DNA of 64,000 nt from Bacteroidota bacterium (GTDB taxonomy: Bacteria; Bacteroidota; Bacteroidia; Bacteroidales; Dysgonomonadaceae), in assembly GCA_023437305.1 (NCBI GenBank), contig JAEZGN010000023.1, forward strand, positions 62,001 to 126,000. Reading direction: 5' to 3'. Positions 52,576 through 62,601 of this stretch are shown here, piece after piece; positions within the stretch are counted from its first letter, which is position 1; every line of letters begins with the position of its first letter. A program made the position numbers and the translations under genes. The notes beneath the pieces were generated by a model, which was not told where the DNA came from, did no database searches, and was given only the letters and a program-made list of their open reading frames with translations.

Positions 52576-53955
52576 TTAAGGAAGAGTTACACTTTCTGCT
52601 GTAACTACCTTTGTTGCCAGATTGATTGTTATTTTATAGTTGCCTGATACAGCTCCTTCTGCAGCATACCAGTTGCCATCAGTCTTCCCTAAATCGGTAT
52701 CTTTAGCAATGATAGAAGGCATCGTGAAGTTTGTTGATTTCTTCTCATTAGCCCATGATCTGTTTTCAAATGGTTTGAAGTTTGCTTTAGATGCATCGAA
52801 ATAGACTACAGCCTGATATGTGTCTGCTGCCACTTTACGGAAAACAATAGCTTGCAAAGGGGCGTTGAAATCCCATGTTGTATGTGCTCCGGGTTTCACT
52901 TTCGACGGGTAACCAAGACCTTCTCCGGCGGCAAGCAATACGTTCGGATATTCTCTTACTGCAGGATCTATTATGGCTACTTTGCGGGTTTCGCTATAAT
53001 ACAGATCATAGCTTCCTGTATCACCAATAAATTTGATCTTATCGTCAGCCGTACGTACAAAGTAGTTGAGATCATATACAATATCTGTAGAAGCAAGATC
53101 ACCGAATAAGTTTACTTCCTGATTCTTCTCAAATGTACGTGATAGTTTCTTAAATGCTTCACCACTGGCTGTTACATCGCCAAAGTTATCTATTACAAGG
53201 TCGTTCGGATTGTATTTATCTCCGGCTAAGCTTGTTGTAAACTTATAGTTGTCAAATACAATATTTGTAATATAGTCAACATTTGTGTTCGCAGTAGTAA
53301 TATAGTCGCCGGTTTCATCTACCAATTGAACTGCTCCTGATTTACTTCCCCATACATGTCCTGAGAAATCGATCTGATTATCTGTAGTTATTTTCTCAGC
53401 AATTCTGTAACGGATACTATTTGCCTTGAGCTTAAGTTCAGATGATTTGTATTTATCAGATTTCGCAGCTTCAGGAGTTAAGGTAATTACCTGCCCATTA
53501 TCCAGTACAAGATATAATTTGCTATAATAAGTTCTTTTTCCTTTCACTCCTGTGATAGTACCTGTCGTTTGATCTCCTTCAACATTAGTAAGGGTTAAAA
53601 GAACCTCAACGCTTGCATCATCCGGCAGCTCACTTGTATAGGCTACCTTAAATTTAGAAGATACCTCTGTGCTATTACCAGCAGTGCGTATCGATTGCTG
53701 TGCAACGAGGACGTCATTCACTATCATTCTCATTTCTAATGTAGAAAGAGGAGTTACCGGATCAGAAACTTTCGCCGTGATAGTAACAGAATCCCCATAA
53801 GAAAATGTAGATGGATTGATTGCCGCCGACTCAATTACCGGTGTTGAATGCGGAAATACTTTTCTTGTATCTTCTTCCTCACATGAGGCGAGGAGAATAC
53901 ATGAGCACAATCCGCACATAATTGCTTTATATATAGATTTCATATTTTTCTGCAT
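52576..53955 (-). CDS. SusE/SusF-position surface glycan-binding lipoprotein
   Basis: A 459-residue lipoprotein with lipobox LLASC (Cys 25) followed by EEEDT, a surface-export type acidic stretch. The body is beta-rich with immunoglobulin-like segments (FSYGDSVTITAKVSDP, MRMIVNDVLVAQQSI) and a C-terminal part with aromatic residues (WYAAEGAVSGNYKI). In such loci the gene after susD usually encodes a surface glycan-binding protein. I infer the role from position, because the sequence itself does not name the ligand. Two starts (residues 1 and 5) are possible. It begins 12 bases after the susD-like gene. Confidence 0.75.
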   Translation of the reverse strand: MQKNMKSIYKAIMCGLCSCILLASCEEEDTRKVFPHSTPVIESAAINPSTFSYGDSVTITAKVSDPVTPLSTLEMRMIVNDVLVAQQSIRTAGNSTEVSSKFKVAYTSELPDDASVEVLLTLTNVEGDQTTGTITGVKGKRTYYSKLYLVLDNGQVITLTPEAAKSDKYKSSELKLKANSIRYRIAEKITTDNQIDFSGHVWGSKSGAVQLVDETGDYITTANTNVDYITNIVFDNYKFTTSLAGDKYNPNDLVIDNFGDVTASGEAFKKLSRTFEKNQEVNLFGDLASTDIVYDLNYFVRTADDKIKFIGDTGSYDLYYSETRKVAIIDPAVREYPNVLLAAGEGLGYPSKVKPGAHTTWDFNAPLQAIVFRKVAADTYQAVVYFDASKANFKPFENRSWANEKKSTNFTMPSIIAKDTDLGKTDGNWYAAEGAVSGNYKITINLATKVVTAESVTLP

Positions 53956-53967
53956 TTAATTTATAGA

Positions 53968-55497
53968 TTAATATCCAGGATTTTGAACAAGATTTACATT
54001 CAGGTCTAGTTCGCTTTGAGGGATTGGCCACACAAGTTTATTTTCATTCAGACGAGATGCATAAGCGTTCTGATGGTCGGAAGTAGATCTCATTACCTGA
54101 ATAAAACGACCTCTACGTTTAAGATCCATCCAGCGTTTTCCTTCGAAAGCAAACTCAAAGCGGTTTTCATTCTCTATTGCTAAGCGCATAGCATCTTTTG
54201 TGTTAGCCGGCGTGTCTGCTAAGTCGACACGTTTTCTGATTTTGTTTACCAGATTTTTTGCTTCACCTATGTTGCCTAGTTCATTTTCTGCTTCAGCTAA
54301 TAATAATATTGCTTCCGGAAGACGGAATATAACGATGTTACCGGCTTCTTGAGATCTGAGTTTATAGCAATAAGGATATTTATTAGAAGGCCAATACTTG
54401 TCTGTCCATTTACCTGTAACATCTCCAAACATGATAGATGCATCTCTACGTACTACATCTCCCGCAGAAGTGAATGCTTTGTACAAATCTTGACTTGGAG
54501 TATTGAATTTTTTCCAGTCGATGCCGTAGAACATCTGTGCTCCCCAGTTGCCTAGTGTAGACCAGCTATTGTAATCTACCTCGAAGATGGATTCCTTGCA
54601 ATGTTCATTTACCAGATTTACACTAGGAAGTACTCCGTTAGAAGGTGTTTCGGCAACGGCGAACAAGTCATCGTAATTATCCATTAATCCATAACGAGTA
54701 TCGTCTACAACCGCTTTGGCGTACTGTTTTACTTTGTTCCAGTCTGTATTTTCAAAGCCGTCTTTGGTAGCATATACCTGTGCTTGTATAAGATGTACAA
54801 GAGCTTTTGTAATTTTAAACTTGTTTGCTGAATAATCCATCACATTTGCTTCGGCATATTCCAAGTCATTTACAATCTGAGTATAGATATTTTCTACAGT
54901 TTCTTGTTTAGGATACAACAATGGATATATAGTATCAATATTGTTAATGCTTATTTCAGGTACATATTGTGTAATTAAAGGTACACTTCCATATATTCGA
55001 ACAAGATTAAAATAACACAATGCTCTCATAAAATGAGCGTCACCTGCTATTTGGCCTCTACGTTGCTCTGTTAGTGCGGTATCCTTAATTTTTGGAATCC
55101 ATTCTATAATTGTATTTGCTTTTGATATTTGAGAATATAGATACCCCCAGTCGCGCTTTACTCCACCATTAGAGGCTGAAACTCTAAGCTCATCAAATTG
55201 CATGGTCATCTCTTTCGGCTCACCAGCATAAGCGTTATCCGATTGAGCATCATTCATTATATACCAGTCTAGTTGCCAAAATTCGTTAGCATAATCATTA
55301 TATGCACCTGTTAGCAATTGTTCCATCTGAGTGGCTGTGGTATATTCGGTAGAATGGTCTTTACCTCCCGATCCCCAATTTTCATTTGTTAGTTCCGAAT
55401 CAGGTGACTCATCAAGGAAGCTACTACATGAAGCAAAAGCCATACATGTAACTGCTCCTAATATTATGTTTTTTATATTGTATTTCATTGTATTCAA
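53968..55497 (-). CDS. SusD-like nutrient-binding outer membrane lipoprotein
   Basis: SusD proteins form a lid over the SusC channel and bind the glycan at the cell surface. The 509 residues have a lipobox AFASC (Cys 24). The family motifs are present: helical N-terminal TPR-like region with RALCYFNLVRIYGSVPLI near 159-176, LVHLIQAQVYA, and the C-terminal ENRFEFAFEGKRWMDLKRRG region near 450. The C-terminal LVWPIPQSELDLN...NPGY is typical. Its start is 3 bases after the SusC-like stop. Confidence 0.96.
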   Translation of the reverse strand: MNTMKYNIKNIILGAVTCMAFASCSSFLDESPDSELTNENWGSGGKDHSTEYTTATQMEQLLTGAYNDYANEFWQLDWYIMNDAQSDNAYAGEPKEMTMQFDELRVSASNGGVKRDWGYLYSQISKANTIIEWIPKIKDTALTEQRRGQIAGDAHFMRALCYFNLVRIYGSVPLITQYVPEISINNIDTIYPLLYPKQETVENIYTQIVNDLEYAEANVMDYSANKFKITKALVHLIQAQVYATKDGFENTDWNKVKQYAKAVVDDTRYGLMDNYDDLFAVAETPSNGVLPSVNLVNEHCKESIFEVDYNSWSTLGNWGAQMFYGIDWKKFNTPSQDLYKAFTSAGDVVRRDASIMFGDVTGKWTDKYWPSNKYPYCYKLRSQEAGNIVIFRLPEAILLLAEAENELGNIGEAKNLVNKIRKRVDLADTPANTKDAMRLAIENENRFEFAFEGKRWMDLKRRGRFIQVMRSTSDHQNAYASRLNENKLVWPIPQSELDLNVNLVQNPGY

Positions 55498-55500
55498 TTT

Positions 55501-58491
55501 TTAGAATGTTAAATTAAGTCCAAAAATAAATGTACGAGCCTGTGGGTAAGTTCCATAGTCTATACCTAATTGTGCTGCATTATCTTTATTTGTCCAGCTT
55601 AGTTCAGGATCGTATCCTCTATACTTGGTCAATGTAAACAAATTATTTACTGTTCCATATACACTCAGCTTAGATAGACCCAATGGTCTCAACGTTTTTT
55701 GATTGAATGCGTAAGATAAAGTCAGGGATTTCAATCGAATAAATGAACCGTCTTCAACAAAGCGTGAAGAGTTTAATGAATTGGTAAGAACACCTGCTCT
55801 CGGTACGTCTGTAATCATACCCGGACGAACCCATCTATTTAGTACAGTTGTTGTTTGATTTTTGGAGTCGAACATTCCTTCAGCATCAATTCTTGAAGCG
55901 TTGAAAATATCGTTGCCATAAGACCCATTGAAGAATGCACTCAGAGTGAAATTCTTCCAAGAGAAATTATGTGTAAATCCGAATGTGAAATCAGGCTGTG
56001 CATTACCGATAATTGTTCTATCTCCTGAATCAATCACTCCGTCTTTGTCTACGCCAGCAACCCCATTGTTATTCAGGTCTTTATAGATAATATTCCCTGT
56101 ATCCGGATTAACTCCTTCTGCAACGTATCCGTAGAATGCGCCCAAAGGTAATCCTTCTTTAATCATGATTACATCATCGCCATTACTCTCTATGTTAGCT
56201 ACAGTAAACTGAGGAGTTAAACCTAGTTTAGTAAGCTTATTTTTATTAAATGACATATTCAAGTTTGCATCCCATTTAAATGCACCAGTAAGTATCTGTC
56301 CATTCAGGTTAAACTCGAATCCTTTATTTACCATCTCTCCGTCATTACGCATCGGTAGTGATGTACCTACGGTAGAAGGTAATGTGATATACAACAACAG
56401 ATCTGTGGTCTTTTTGTAATATGTTTCAAATTCTGCTGTTAATCTAGAGTTGAACAATGATAAGTCTAATCCTGCATTATATTGAGTTGTAATTTCCCAT
56501 TTCAAGTCACGATTTCCAAGTCTTCCCGGAGTTACAGCAGGTCCTTGTCCTGTAGTTTCTTGTTTGCTAATATTATATTTATCATATAGGTCATAGTTTC
56601 CGATACCTCCTTGGTTACCATTACGTCCCCATCCGATTCTTAGTTTAGCATCGTCAACGACTGAGGTTAGAGGTGCAAAGAACTTCTCACTAGAGAAACG
56701 CCATCCGGCAGATAGTGACGGGAAGTATGCCCATTTATGATAAAGTTTTGAAGAGCCATCCGCACGGAAATTTGCGGTGAATAAATAACGGCTCTCATAG
56801 TCGTATTGTACTCTGGCCAGATAAGACATCAATGAGTTGCCATCTTTTGCTGTGGTCGCATTATTGATCTTATTCGCCATATTCAGAGTCATTGTTTTGT
56901 AGGTAGTATTTTTCACAAAGTCCTCAACAGACATGTAAGAGTTGTTGTGTCTGTAACGTTGCATAGTAATACCCCCCAAAGCAGAGAAATTATGTTTGTC
57001 ATTAAACTTTTTGCTGTAGGACAAAATGTTTTCACTTTGCCATGTCAAATAACCATCGTCTGCATGTTCTCCACGTCCATTTGCTTGACGACCATATTGA
57101 GTTTTAATAGGATCGATAAATTTATCCCATGTATGTGAAGTATAGTCTACCGAAAATCTAGGTTTGAAATGTAGTCCTTCGAGCAGAGTGAAATCTAATT
57201 CTAGATTACCCATAAAACGGTATTCTTGGTTTCTGTCATAAGTGTTTGCTTGCGCGTAAGGGTTTTCCCATGACGATTGGAATGGATTTGTAGAATATTG
57301 ATCTGGTTTTTCGGGATCCCATATAGGCATAAACGGAGGGGTGTTGAGTATAGACATAATAACACCGCCACGACCAGAGTTTGCATTGTCTGTTGCGTCC
57401 ATGCGTGAATTACGAGCAAAACTTAGGTTTGATGCAATTTTGAACCAAGGCTTAACTTCGGTAGAAAGATTACTTCTGAAAGAGTACCTGTCATAGTCGG
57501 CAGGAGAAATAATACCTTCTTCTTTTTGGTAGCCTCCCGACACATAATAGTTGGTTTTATCTGTGCTACCCGAAATAGAAACCTGATAGTTTTGTTGAAC
57601 ACCTGTTCCATACATTTCTTTGGCCCAGTCTGTATAATTCTGATTTGTACGGTCTACACTTATGCCGATTTCACTCATCAAATCATAGTACTGATTTGTA
57701 TTGAGTGTTTTTATTTTTTTTGTAACATTTGAGAACCCTGCATACATATTCACGTCTACCTGAGTTCTTCCTTTTGCTCCTCTTTTGGTTGTGATAAGAA
57801 CAACGCCATTTGCCGCACGGCTACCGTATATGGCAGCAGATGAAGCGTCTTTCAATATCTGCATGCTCTCAATATCAGTTGGAGATATATTGGTAACGTC
57901 ATTCGTAATGATACCATCTACAACGTAGATAGGGTCATTTCCCGCATTAAGAGAAGATGCTCCACGTACGCGAACCTGGATCCCTACCCCGGGTTTTCCT
58001 GAAGGTTGTATTACTTGTACACCAGCTGCTTTTCCTTGAAGGGCTTGTTGTGCCGATATAATCGGTCTGTCTGCCCATTCGTCAGCAGATACGCTGGCTA
58101 CAGATGTGGTGAGGTCGGCCTTACGCTGAGTTCCGTAACCGATAACAACAACTTCGTCCAGATTTTGTAATGCTTCTTCTAAAGTGACATTGATAGCTGT
58201 CTTGCCTGCTATTGCAATTTCTTTAGTCTTCATTCCCACATAAGAGAATACAAGTGTAGCGTTGTTTGGTGCAGAAATAGAATATTTTCCGTCAACATCA
58301 GCCATTGTTCCCGTAGTAGTGCCTTTCACAGCTACACTAGCTCCGATAATAGGCTCTCCGGTTTGGTCGGTAACAATACCCGAGATGCTTACTACATCTT
58401 GAGCCATTGCTGTACCGGAAACCAACAAAGCAAAAATTAGACAAATCTTATACAAGAATTGTTTACTTGTTCGTTTTTTATTACATTTCAT
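55501..58491 (-). CDS. SusC/RagA-like TonB-dependent outer membrane transporter
   Basis: SusC transporters import oligosaccharides across the outer membrane using TonB energy. The 996 residues start with a signal peptide (cleavage near AMAQ, residue 31). A carboxypeptidase-regulatory-like domain with DVDGKYSI follows (about 35-110), then a TonB-box region (LDEVVVIGYGTQRKADLT), a plug domain (DPIYVVDGI) and the beta-barrel. It ends in an aromatic Phe (FGLNLTF), as barrel proteins do. No extra N-terminal extension (STN domain) is present, so no FecR/ECF control is predicted; control is more likely through the neighbouring DUF6377 regulator. Confidence 0.97.
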   Translation of the reverse strand: MKCNKKRTSKQFLYKICLIFALLVSGTAMAQDVVSISGIVTDQTGEPIIGASVAVKGTTTGTMADVDGKYSISAPNNATLVFSYVGMKTKEIAIAGKTAINVTLEEALQNLDEVVVIGYGTQRKADLTTSVASVSADEWADRPIISAQQALQGKAAGVQVIQPSGKPGVGIQVRVRGASSLNAGNDPIYVVDGIITNDVTNISPTDIESMQILKDASSAAIYGSRAANGVVLITTKRGAKGRTQVDVNMYAGFSNVTKKIKTLNTNQYYDLMSEIGISVDRTNQNYTDWAKEMYGTGVQQNYQVSISGSTDKTNYYVSGGYQKEEGIISPADYDRYSFRSNLSTEVKPWFKIASNLSFARNSRMDATDNANSGRGGVIMSILNTPPFMPIWDPEKPDQYSTNPFQSSWENPYAQANTYDRNQEYRFMGNLELDFTLLEGLHFKPRFSVDYTSHTWDKFIDPIKTQYGRQANGRGEHADDGYLTWQSENILSYSKKFNDKHNFSALGGITMQRYRHNNSYMSVEDFVKNTTYKTMTLNMANKINNATTAKDGNSLMSYLARVQYDYESRYLFTANFRADGSSKLYHKWAYFPSLSAGWRFSSEKFFAPLTSVVDDAKLRIGWGRNGNQGGIGNYDLYDKYNISKQETTGQGPAVTPGRLGNRDLKWEITTQYNAGLDLSLFNSRLTAEFETYYKKTTDLLLYITLPSTVGTSLPMRNDGEMVNKGFEFNLNGQILTGAFKWDANLNMSFNKNKLTKLGLTPQFTVANIESNGDDVIMIKEGLPLGAFYGYVAEGVNPDTGNIIYKDLNNNGVAGVDKDGVIDSGDRTIIGNAQPDFTFGFTHNFSWKNFTLSAFFNGSYGNDIFNASRIDAEGMFDSKNQTTTVLNRWVRPGMITDVPRAGVLTNSLNSSRFVEDGSFIRLKSLTLSYAFNQKTLRPLGLSKLSVYGTVNNLFTLTKYRGYDPELSWTNKDNAAQLGIDYGTYPQARTFIFGLNLTF

Positions 58492-58662
58492 GATTTCTTT
58501 AGGTTTAAATGTGATTTTGGATTTTTGTTTACATAATAGTGTATGCTTTTATACTACTGTAAAATGTACAGATTAGAGGTTATAACTGTGAGTCATGCCA
58601 TGGTATTATAAAAATTTAGATTATTGAATTAGGAAATGTTTATTTTCCGGTATTAATTATTT

Positions 58663-58670
58663 CAAAATTA
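58663..58670 (-). promoter_or_regulatory. putative -7 element of the PUL
   Basis: The minus strand reads TAATTTTG, matching TAnnTTTG, which predicts a leader of about 165 bases before SusC. An inverted repeat sits 16 bases upstream, over the -33 position where no TTTG is present, as expected for an activator-dependent promoter. Confidence 0.4.
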
Positions 58671-58686
58671 TGGGTATAAATGCCTG

Positions 58687-58781
58687 CTACTTTTCTTTGA
58701 ATCAAAAAAGTAGTGTTGTGGAATATCTATATTATTGTTTTACAGTCTTTTGAGTGTTTATCTGTAGGGCTAAAAAGTAGT
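58687..58781. promoter_or_regulatory. inverted repeat and repeated AAAAAGTAGT, candidate PUL operator
   Basis: CTACTTTTCTTTGA (58687-58700) pairs with TCAAAAAAGTAG (58702-58713) with one base skipped. The 10-mer AAAAAGTAGT occurs at 58705-58714 and again at 58772-58781. These lie in the otherwise empty 309-base region between SusC and the DUF6377 regulator gene. Confidence 0.4.
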
Positions 58782-58800
58782 AGTCTTAAGGTGTTTTAAC

Positions 58801-60447
58801 TTATCTGTTTTTTTGTATAATGCCAATTTTCATCACTAAGTTCTCAAACTCGTCACGCGACACAGCAGCTTTATTTCGTGCTTTGGTGCGATAGTTATAG
58901 ATGGTGCTTAATGAATAGCGAAGGAAGCTTGCAATTTTCACACTATCTGTAATTCCTAAACGGATCAGGGCAAATATCCGTAATTCGGTGTTGAGTAATT
59001 CTCCGGGCTTAAGAATTACTTGTTCCTCGGGTATAAGGAGGGTATTAAAGTCTTCTACAAATGTGGGATAGAGACTTAGGAATATATTATCGAAATTTTT
59101 ATATAGTTCTTCCAACTCATTATCAACAAAGGCTGTTGACTTCAGTGTTTTGAACAAATCTTCCAACTGATTATTAGCTGCCTTCTTATTAAGAGATTTG
59201 CGATAATCCTCCAATTTGGTGATATATGTTGAGCACAAGTCGAAGAAATGGGCAATGTATTCCTCTTTTATATGATTAGATTCGTATAGTTGGATATTTA
59301 CTTCTTTGAGTTGCTTGTTGGTATCTGTGATTCCCTGATTTAAGTCGATCAGCTTTACATTCGCTCGATACAATTCTTTCCTTATTCGCGAAACTCTCTT
59401 CATTTGTTTGTATACGTATATCACAGCAACGATAAGGAATACGGTAAGGATGCTAATAAGTATAAGGTATAATTGCAGTTTACTTTTTTGTTTTGCCTCT
59501 TTCGCCTGATAAGCTGTATTGATGATTGAGTAAAACTCTGAAATGCCTATTGTCCTGAATCTTACATTGCAAAAAACAGCATCGTCGATAGACGACTTGG
59601 TAAATTTATAAGCCTGATCTATGTCTCCTTCTTCATAGTAAACCAACGCCAAGCTTTGTAGGGAAGCGTTATCTTTTATTGAGTTTTTAATATCCGATAG
59701 GGCTGAAAGAGCAAAATATTTTTTTTGCAAGTCTGACTTTTTTTTATTCTCATAGACTTTACCCAGCAGGTATGCTACGAAGGCATAATCCGGATCATTT
59801 TCCGATATTTCGTCCATGAGTTTTAGAAGGCGATTTTCTGCAATTTCGATTTGTCCCTGATAGAATATCTTCTCTGCATAGGTTATTCGATACCTCACAG
59901 AATTGGGATCTAAGGCTGTAAGCAATGAGTCTCTATAAGCCTCATTTATCTGAAAATAGGCATGTCTGTCGTTGCTTTGCGCATAGTGTCCGTAAAACTG
60001 ACTATTAGACTCAAAGTATAGTGGAACCAATTTTTCGGATAATGATTTTCTATCAATATGGTTTAATATATCCTTAGCTTCCAGATACATGCCTGTTGCA
60101 GAATATAGTAACGACAGATTTAGGTTGGTTTCATTGATTACGTCAATGTTATCTAATTTTTTTGCTATGTCGAGGTTCTTCTCCATATAGTAAACTGCCG
60201 AATCCATCCTGTATTTTTTGTATTCTTTCGACAGTTTGATATTTATATCATATTCTTGAGCAAGAGAGAGATCTGATATGTATAAGAGTTGTTTAAGACT
60301 ATTTATCTTTTGCTCTTTCTTCTCATCATAGTACTTCTTGTCATTAATAGCCTTATTCAGTTCGATAATATAACTGTTCCCTATGTCGTTTGCTGATACG
60401 ATGATAGCAAGAGAATATAAAAATAGGATGATTGGGAGTTTTCTCAT
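58801..60447 (-). CDS. DUF6377-type membrane regulator of the PUL
   Basis: The 548 residues have an export signal (RKLPIILFLYSLAIIVSA), then a helical periplasmic part with TPR-like repeats. A TM helix lies near 326-346 (LYLILISILTVFLIVAVIYVYK), followed by a coiled-coil segment (about 350-385). The cytosolic C-terminus carries the DUF6377 region and an HTH-like GITDSVKIASFLRYSLSTIYNYRTKAR. Such proteins are commonly coded beside susC/susD and act as sensor-regulators, filling the role of SusR or hybrid two-component systems; I infer that here. It faces the same way as SusC, 309 bases upstream. Confidence 0.85.
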   Translation of the reverse strand: MRKLPIILFLYSLAIIVSANDIGNSYIIELNKAINDKKYYDEKKEQKINSLKQLLYISDLSLAQEYDINIKLSKEYKKYRMDSAVYYMEKNLDIAKKLDNIDVINETNLNLSLLYSATGMYLEAKDILNHIDRKSLSEKLVPLYFESNSQFYGHYAQSNDRHAYFQINEAYRDSLLTALDPNSVRYRITYAEKIFYQGQIEIAENRLLKLMDEISENDPDYAFVAYLLGKVYENKKKSDLQKKYFALSALSDIKNSIKDNASLQSLALVYYEEGDIDQAYKFTKSSIDDAVFCNVRFRTIGISEFYSIINTAYQAKEAKQKSKLQLYLILISILTVFLIVAVIYVYKQMKRVSRIRKELYRANVKLIDLNQGITDTNKQLKEVNIQLYESNHIKEEYIAHFFDLCSTYITKLEDYRKSLNKKAANNQLEDLFKTLKSTAFVDNELEELYKNFDNIFLSLYPTFVEDFNTLLIPEEQVILKPGELLNTELRIFALIRLGITDSVKIASFLRYSLSTIYNYRTKARNKAAVSRDEFENLVMKIGIIQKNR

Positions 60448-60691
60448 ATCATAAAGAGCTTATGAAACAGGATCAGACTTTTTTACTTAATAATGCGAAG
60501 TTAATCAAAAAAATGTATCAATATATTTTATTTAATTTTTTCATTCTTAAAAAAGTCTTCATAACAGATCAAAATATAACAAAAAATAATCTCAATATAA
60601 AAAGCTCAAAAGTATTATATATTTTCTATATTATTTTCTGTTTCATCATCCCTCAAAATACTTATATTCGCATAAATTAAACCCCTTTATT

Positions 60692-62080
60692 ATGAAAAAA
60701 TGCCCATTATTAATTTTTAGCCTGTTTTTTATTTTGTCCGGCTATTCTCAAGTAAAATCATTACCCGATCTCCAACAAGAGTTTATAAACCTGCGTTTTG
60801 GAATGTTTATCCATTTCAATATCCCTACCTTTATGAGCGATGATTGGGCCGACCCTGATGCTTCACCCTCAATTTTTAATCCTCGAAAGTTAGACTGTAA
60901 TCAATGGGCCAAAACAGCAAAAGAAGCCAATATGACTTATGGATGCCTTACCACCAAACATCATAGTGGCTTTTGCATTTGGGATACCAAGACTACAGAC
61001 TATAACGTGATGAATAGCCCATTGAAGCGCGATGTTGTAAAGGAATACGTAGATGCTTTCAGAAAAGAAGGTCTGGGGGTAATGTTGTATTACTCCATTC
61101 TGGATACACATCATAAATTACGTCCGGGCTTTATTAGCCCTAAGCATATAGACATGATAAAGGCTCAGTTGACAGAGCTCCTTACCAACTATGGAGAAAT
61201 AAAAGCACTGATAATTGACGGGTGGGATGCTCCGTGGTCACGCATTTCTTACGACGAAATACCTTTCGAAGATATATACTATCTCATCAAGTCTTTGCAA
61301 CCCAATTGTCTTGTGATGGATCTGAATGCAGCAAAGTATCCTACTCAGGCATTATTTTATACAGATATAAAATCGTATGAACAAGGTGCTGGTCAGCATA
61401 TTTCTAAAGATAGCAATTCTCTGCCGGCTCTGTCTTGTCTGCCAATAAATTCGGCTTGGTTTTGGAAAGAAGATTTTCCTAAAACGCCAGTAAAAGATCC
61501 GGTGAAATTGGTTAATGACAATATAATTCCATTCAATAAGGTCTATTGCAACTTTATTCTTAACGCTGCTCCCAATAGAGATGGGCTGATAGACGATAAT
61601 GCTGTTGCTGCTTTTCGCCGGATAGGTAAATTATGGAAAAATGAAGGAGCATTAAACAACTTGCCTAAGAATGAAGCTCCGATTATCTCATCGAATATAG
61701 CAAAGTTTAAGCCGGCAAATTCGAGCTGGAGCTGGGATATGCAACTAATGGATTTTGCGAATGATGATAATTTCAAAACAGGATGGGAGTCAAATCCATT
61801 GGTAAGCAAACCGTGGTTGGAGATAGAGCTGGGAAACAATGAGCAACCATTCAATATGATAACAATAACAGAGAAAAATAACAAGAACGATATACAATCC
61901 TATAAATTGGAATACCTTCATAATGGAAAATGGCAGACTATTTTTTCAGGCGCAAAATCGGATGTCATTAAAATACATAGGTTTGATAAGGTATGGGGAA
62001 ATAAAGTTCGCATATCAATACAGGAATCTAAGGGCTCTCCAACTATAGCAGAATTTGGAGTTTATAACGAACGAAGATAA
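60692..62080 (+). CDS. GH29 alpha-L-fucosidase with C-terminal discoidin-like domain
   Basis: GH29 enzymes remove alpha-linked L-fucose with retention. The 462 residues start with a signal peptide (KKCPLLIFSLFFILSGYSQ); no confident lipobox is seen, so periplasmic. The barrel has WGAKTAKEA-like QWAKTAKEAN near 71, TKHHSGFCIWDT (88-99) and the nucleophile region ALIIDGWDAPWS with Asp176. The catalytic acid is less conserved and not assigned. From about 330 there is a beta-sandwich of the F5/8 type C kind (WSWDMQLMDFANDDNFKTGW...WLEIELG), likely glycan-binding. It is transcribed away from the PUL regulator, with a 244-base AT-rich gap. Confidence 0.93.
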   Translation: MKKCPLLIFSLFFILSGYSQVKSLPDLQQEFINLRFGMFIHFNIPTFMSDDWADPDASPSIFNPRKLDCNQWAKTAKEANMTYGCLTTKHHSGFCIWDTKTTDYNVMNSPLKRDVVKEYVDAFRKEGLGVMLYYSILDTHHKLRPGFISPKHIDMIKAQLTELLTNYGEIKALIIDGWDAPWSRISYDEIPFEDIYYLIKSLQPNCLVMDLNAAKYPTQALFYTDIKSYEQGAGQHISKDSNSLPALSCLPINSAWFWKEDFPKTPVKDPVKLVNDNIIPFNKVYCNFILNAAPNRDGLIDDNAVAAFRRIGKLWKNEGALNNLPKNEAPIISSNIAKFKPANSSWSWDMQLMDFANDDNFKTGWESNPLVSKPWLEIELGNNEQPFNMITITEKNNKNDIQSYKLEYLHNGKWQTIFSGAKSDVIKIHRFDKVWGNKVRISIQESKGSPTIAEFGVYNERR

Positions 62081-62086
62081 ATTGAA

Positions 62087-62117
62087 AAAGAGGAGATTTC
62101 TTAAAAATCTCCTCTTT
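62087..62117. terminator. bidirectional terminator
   Basis: A perfect 13-bp stem AAAGAGGAGATTT (62087-62099) / AAATCTCCTCTTT (62105-62117) between the convergent fucosidase and the small two-TM gene. Confidence 0.88.
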
Positions 62118-62126
62118 CGTTTATAT

Positions 62127-62411
62127 CTATATTTTCGATAAAGTAGATGCTTCTATTCTATCATTCCTCAGATTTGTTTTACTCAATTGATTCTGTCTTG
62201 TGTCAAAAAAAGCCTCTCTTTCTTTATATATCAGAATCTCTGTTGTTATCATTATGATGCAATAAACAACGAACGGGATAATTATAAAGTACGGAATATA
62301 TTCTACATTCCCGTTAAAGCTGAAATTACTTAAAGCCAGAATTAGCAAATAAAGGAAAAATACGATGTATGAAGCTTTCTGTATTGTTCTATATTTCTTA
62401 TACCTTTCCAT
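62127..62411 (-). CDS. small two-TM hypothetical protein
   Basis: The protein is 94 residues from the ATG at 62411 (MERYKKYRTIQK); an ATG at 62423 would add four residues. A basic N-terminus is followed by two TM helices, YIVFFLYLLILALSNF and YIPYFIIIPFVVYCIIMITTE, then a charged tail of about 30 residues. I do not recognise the family. It stands alone between a terminator and an AT-rich gap. Confidence 0.6.
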   Translation of the reverse strand: MERYKKYRTIQKASYIVFFLYLLILALSNFSFNGNVEYIPYFIIIPFVVYCIIMITTEILIYKEREAFFDTRQNQLSKTNLRNDRIEASTLSKI

Positions 62412-62601
62412 AATCAGTGGCATTTAATATGTTACAAACTATAAGAAATTGTATTTTCTTATTGATCAAACGAGAAGTATATTCATACGCAATCCTTTCT
62501 TTAGAATCGTTTTTAATTTAGGTTAAGAGTAAATATAAGATTTAAAATGCAGATTTACAAATATTTTATAGAGTATTCACAATGCGTCATACCCCAAACA
62601 A

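Noticed and set aside
60432..60680. 82-codon plus-strand frame before the fucosidase
   Set aside because: Extremely AT-rich Ile/Phe/Asn/Lys composition, overlaps the regulator start, and no motif.
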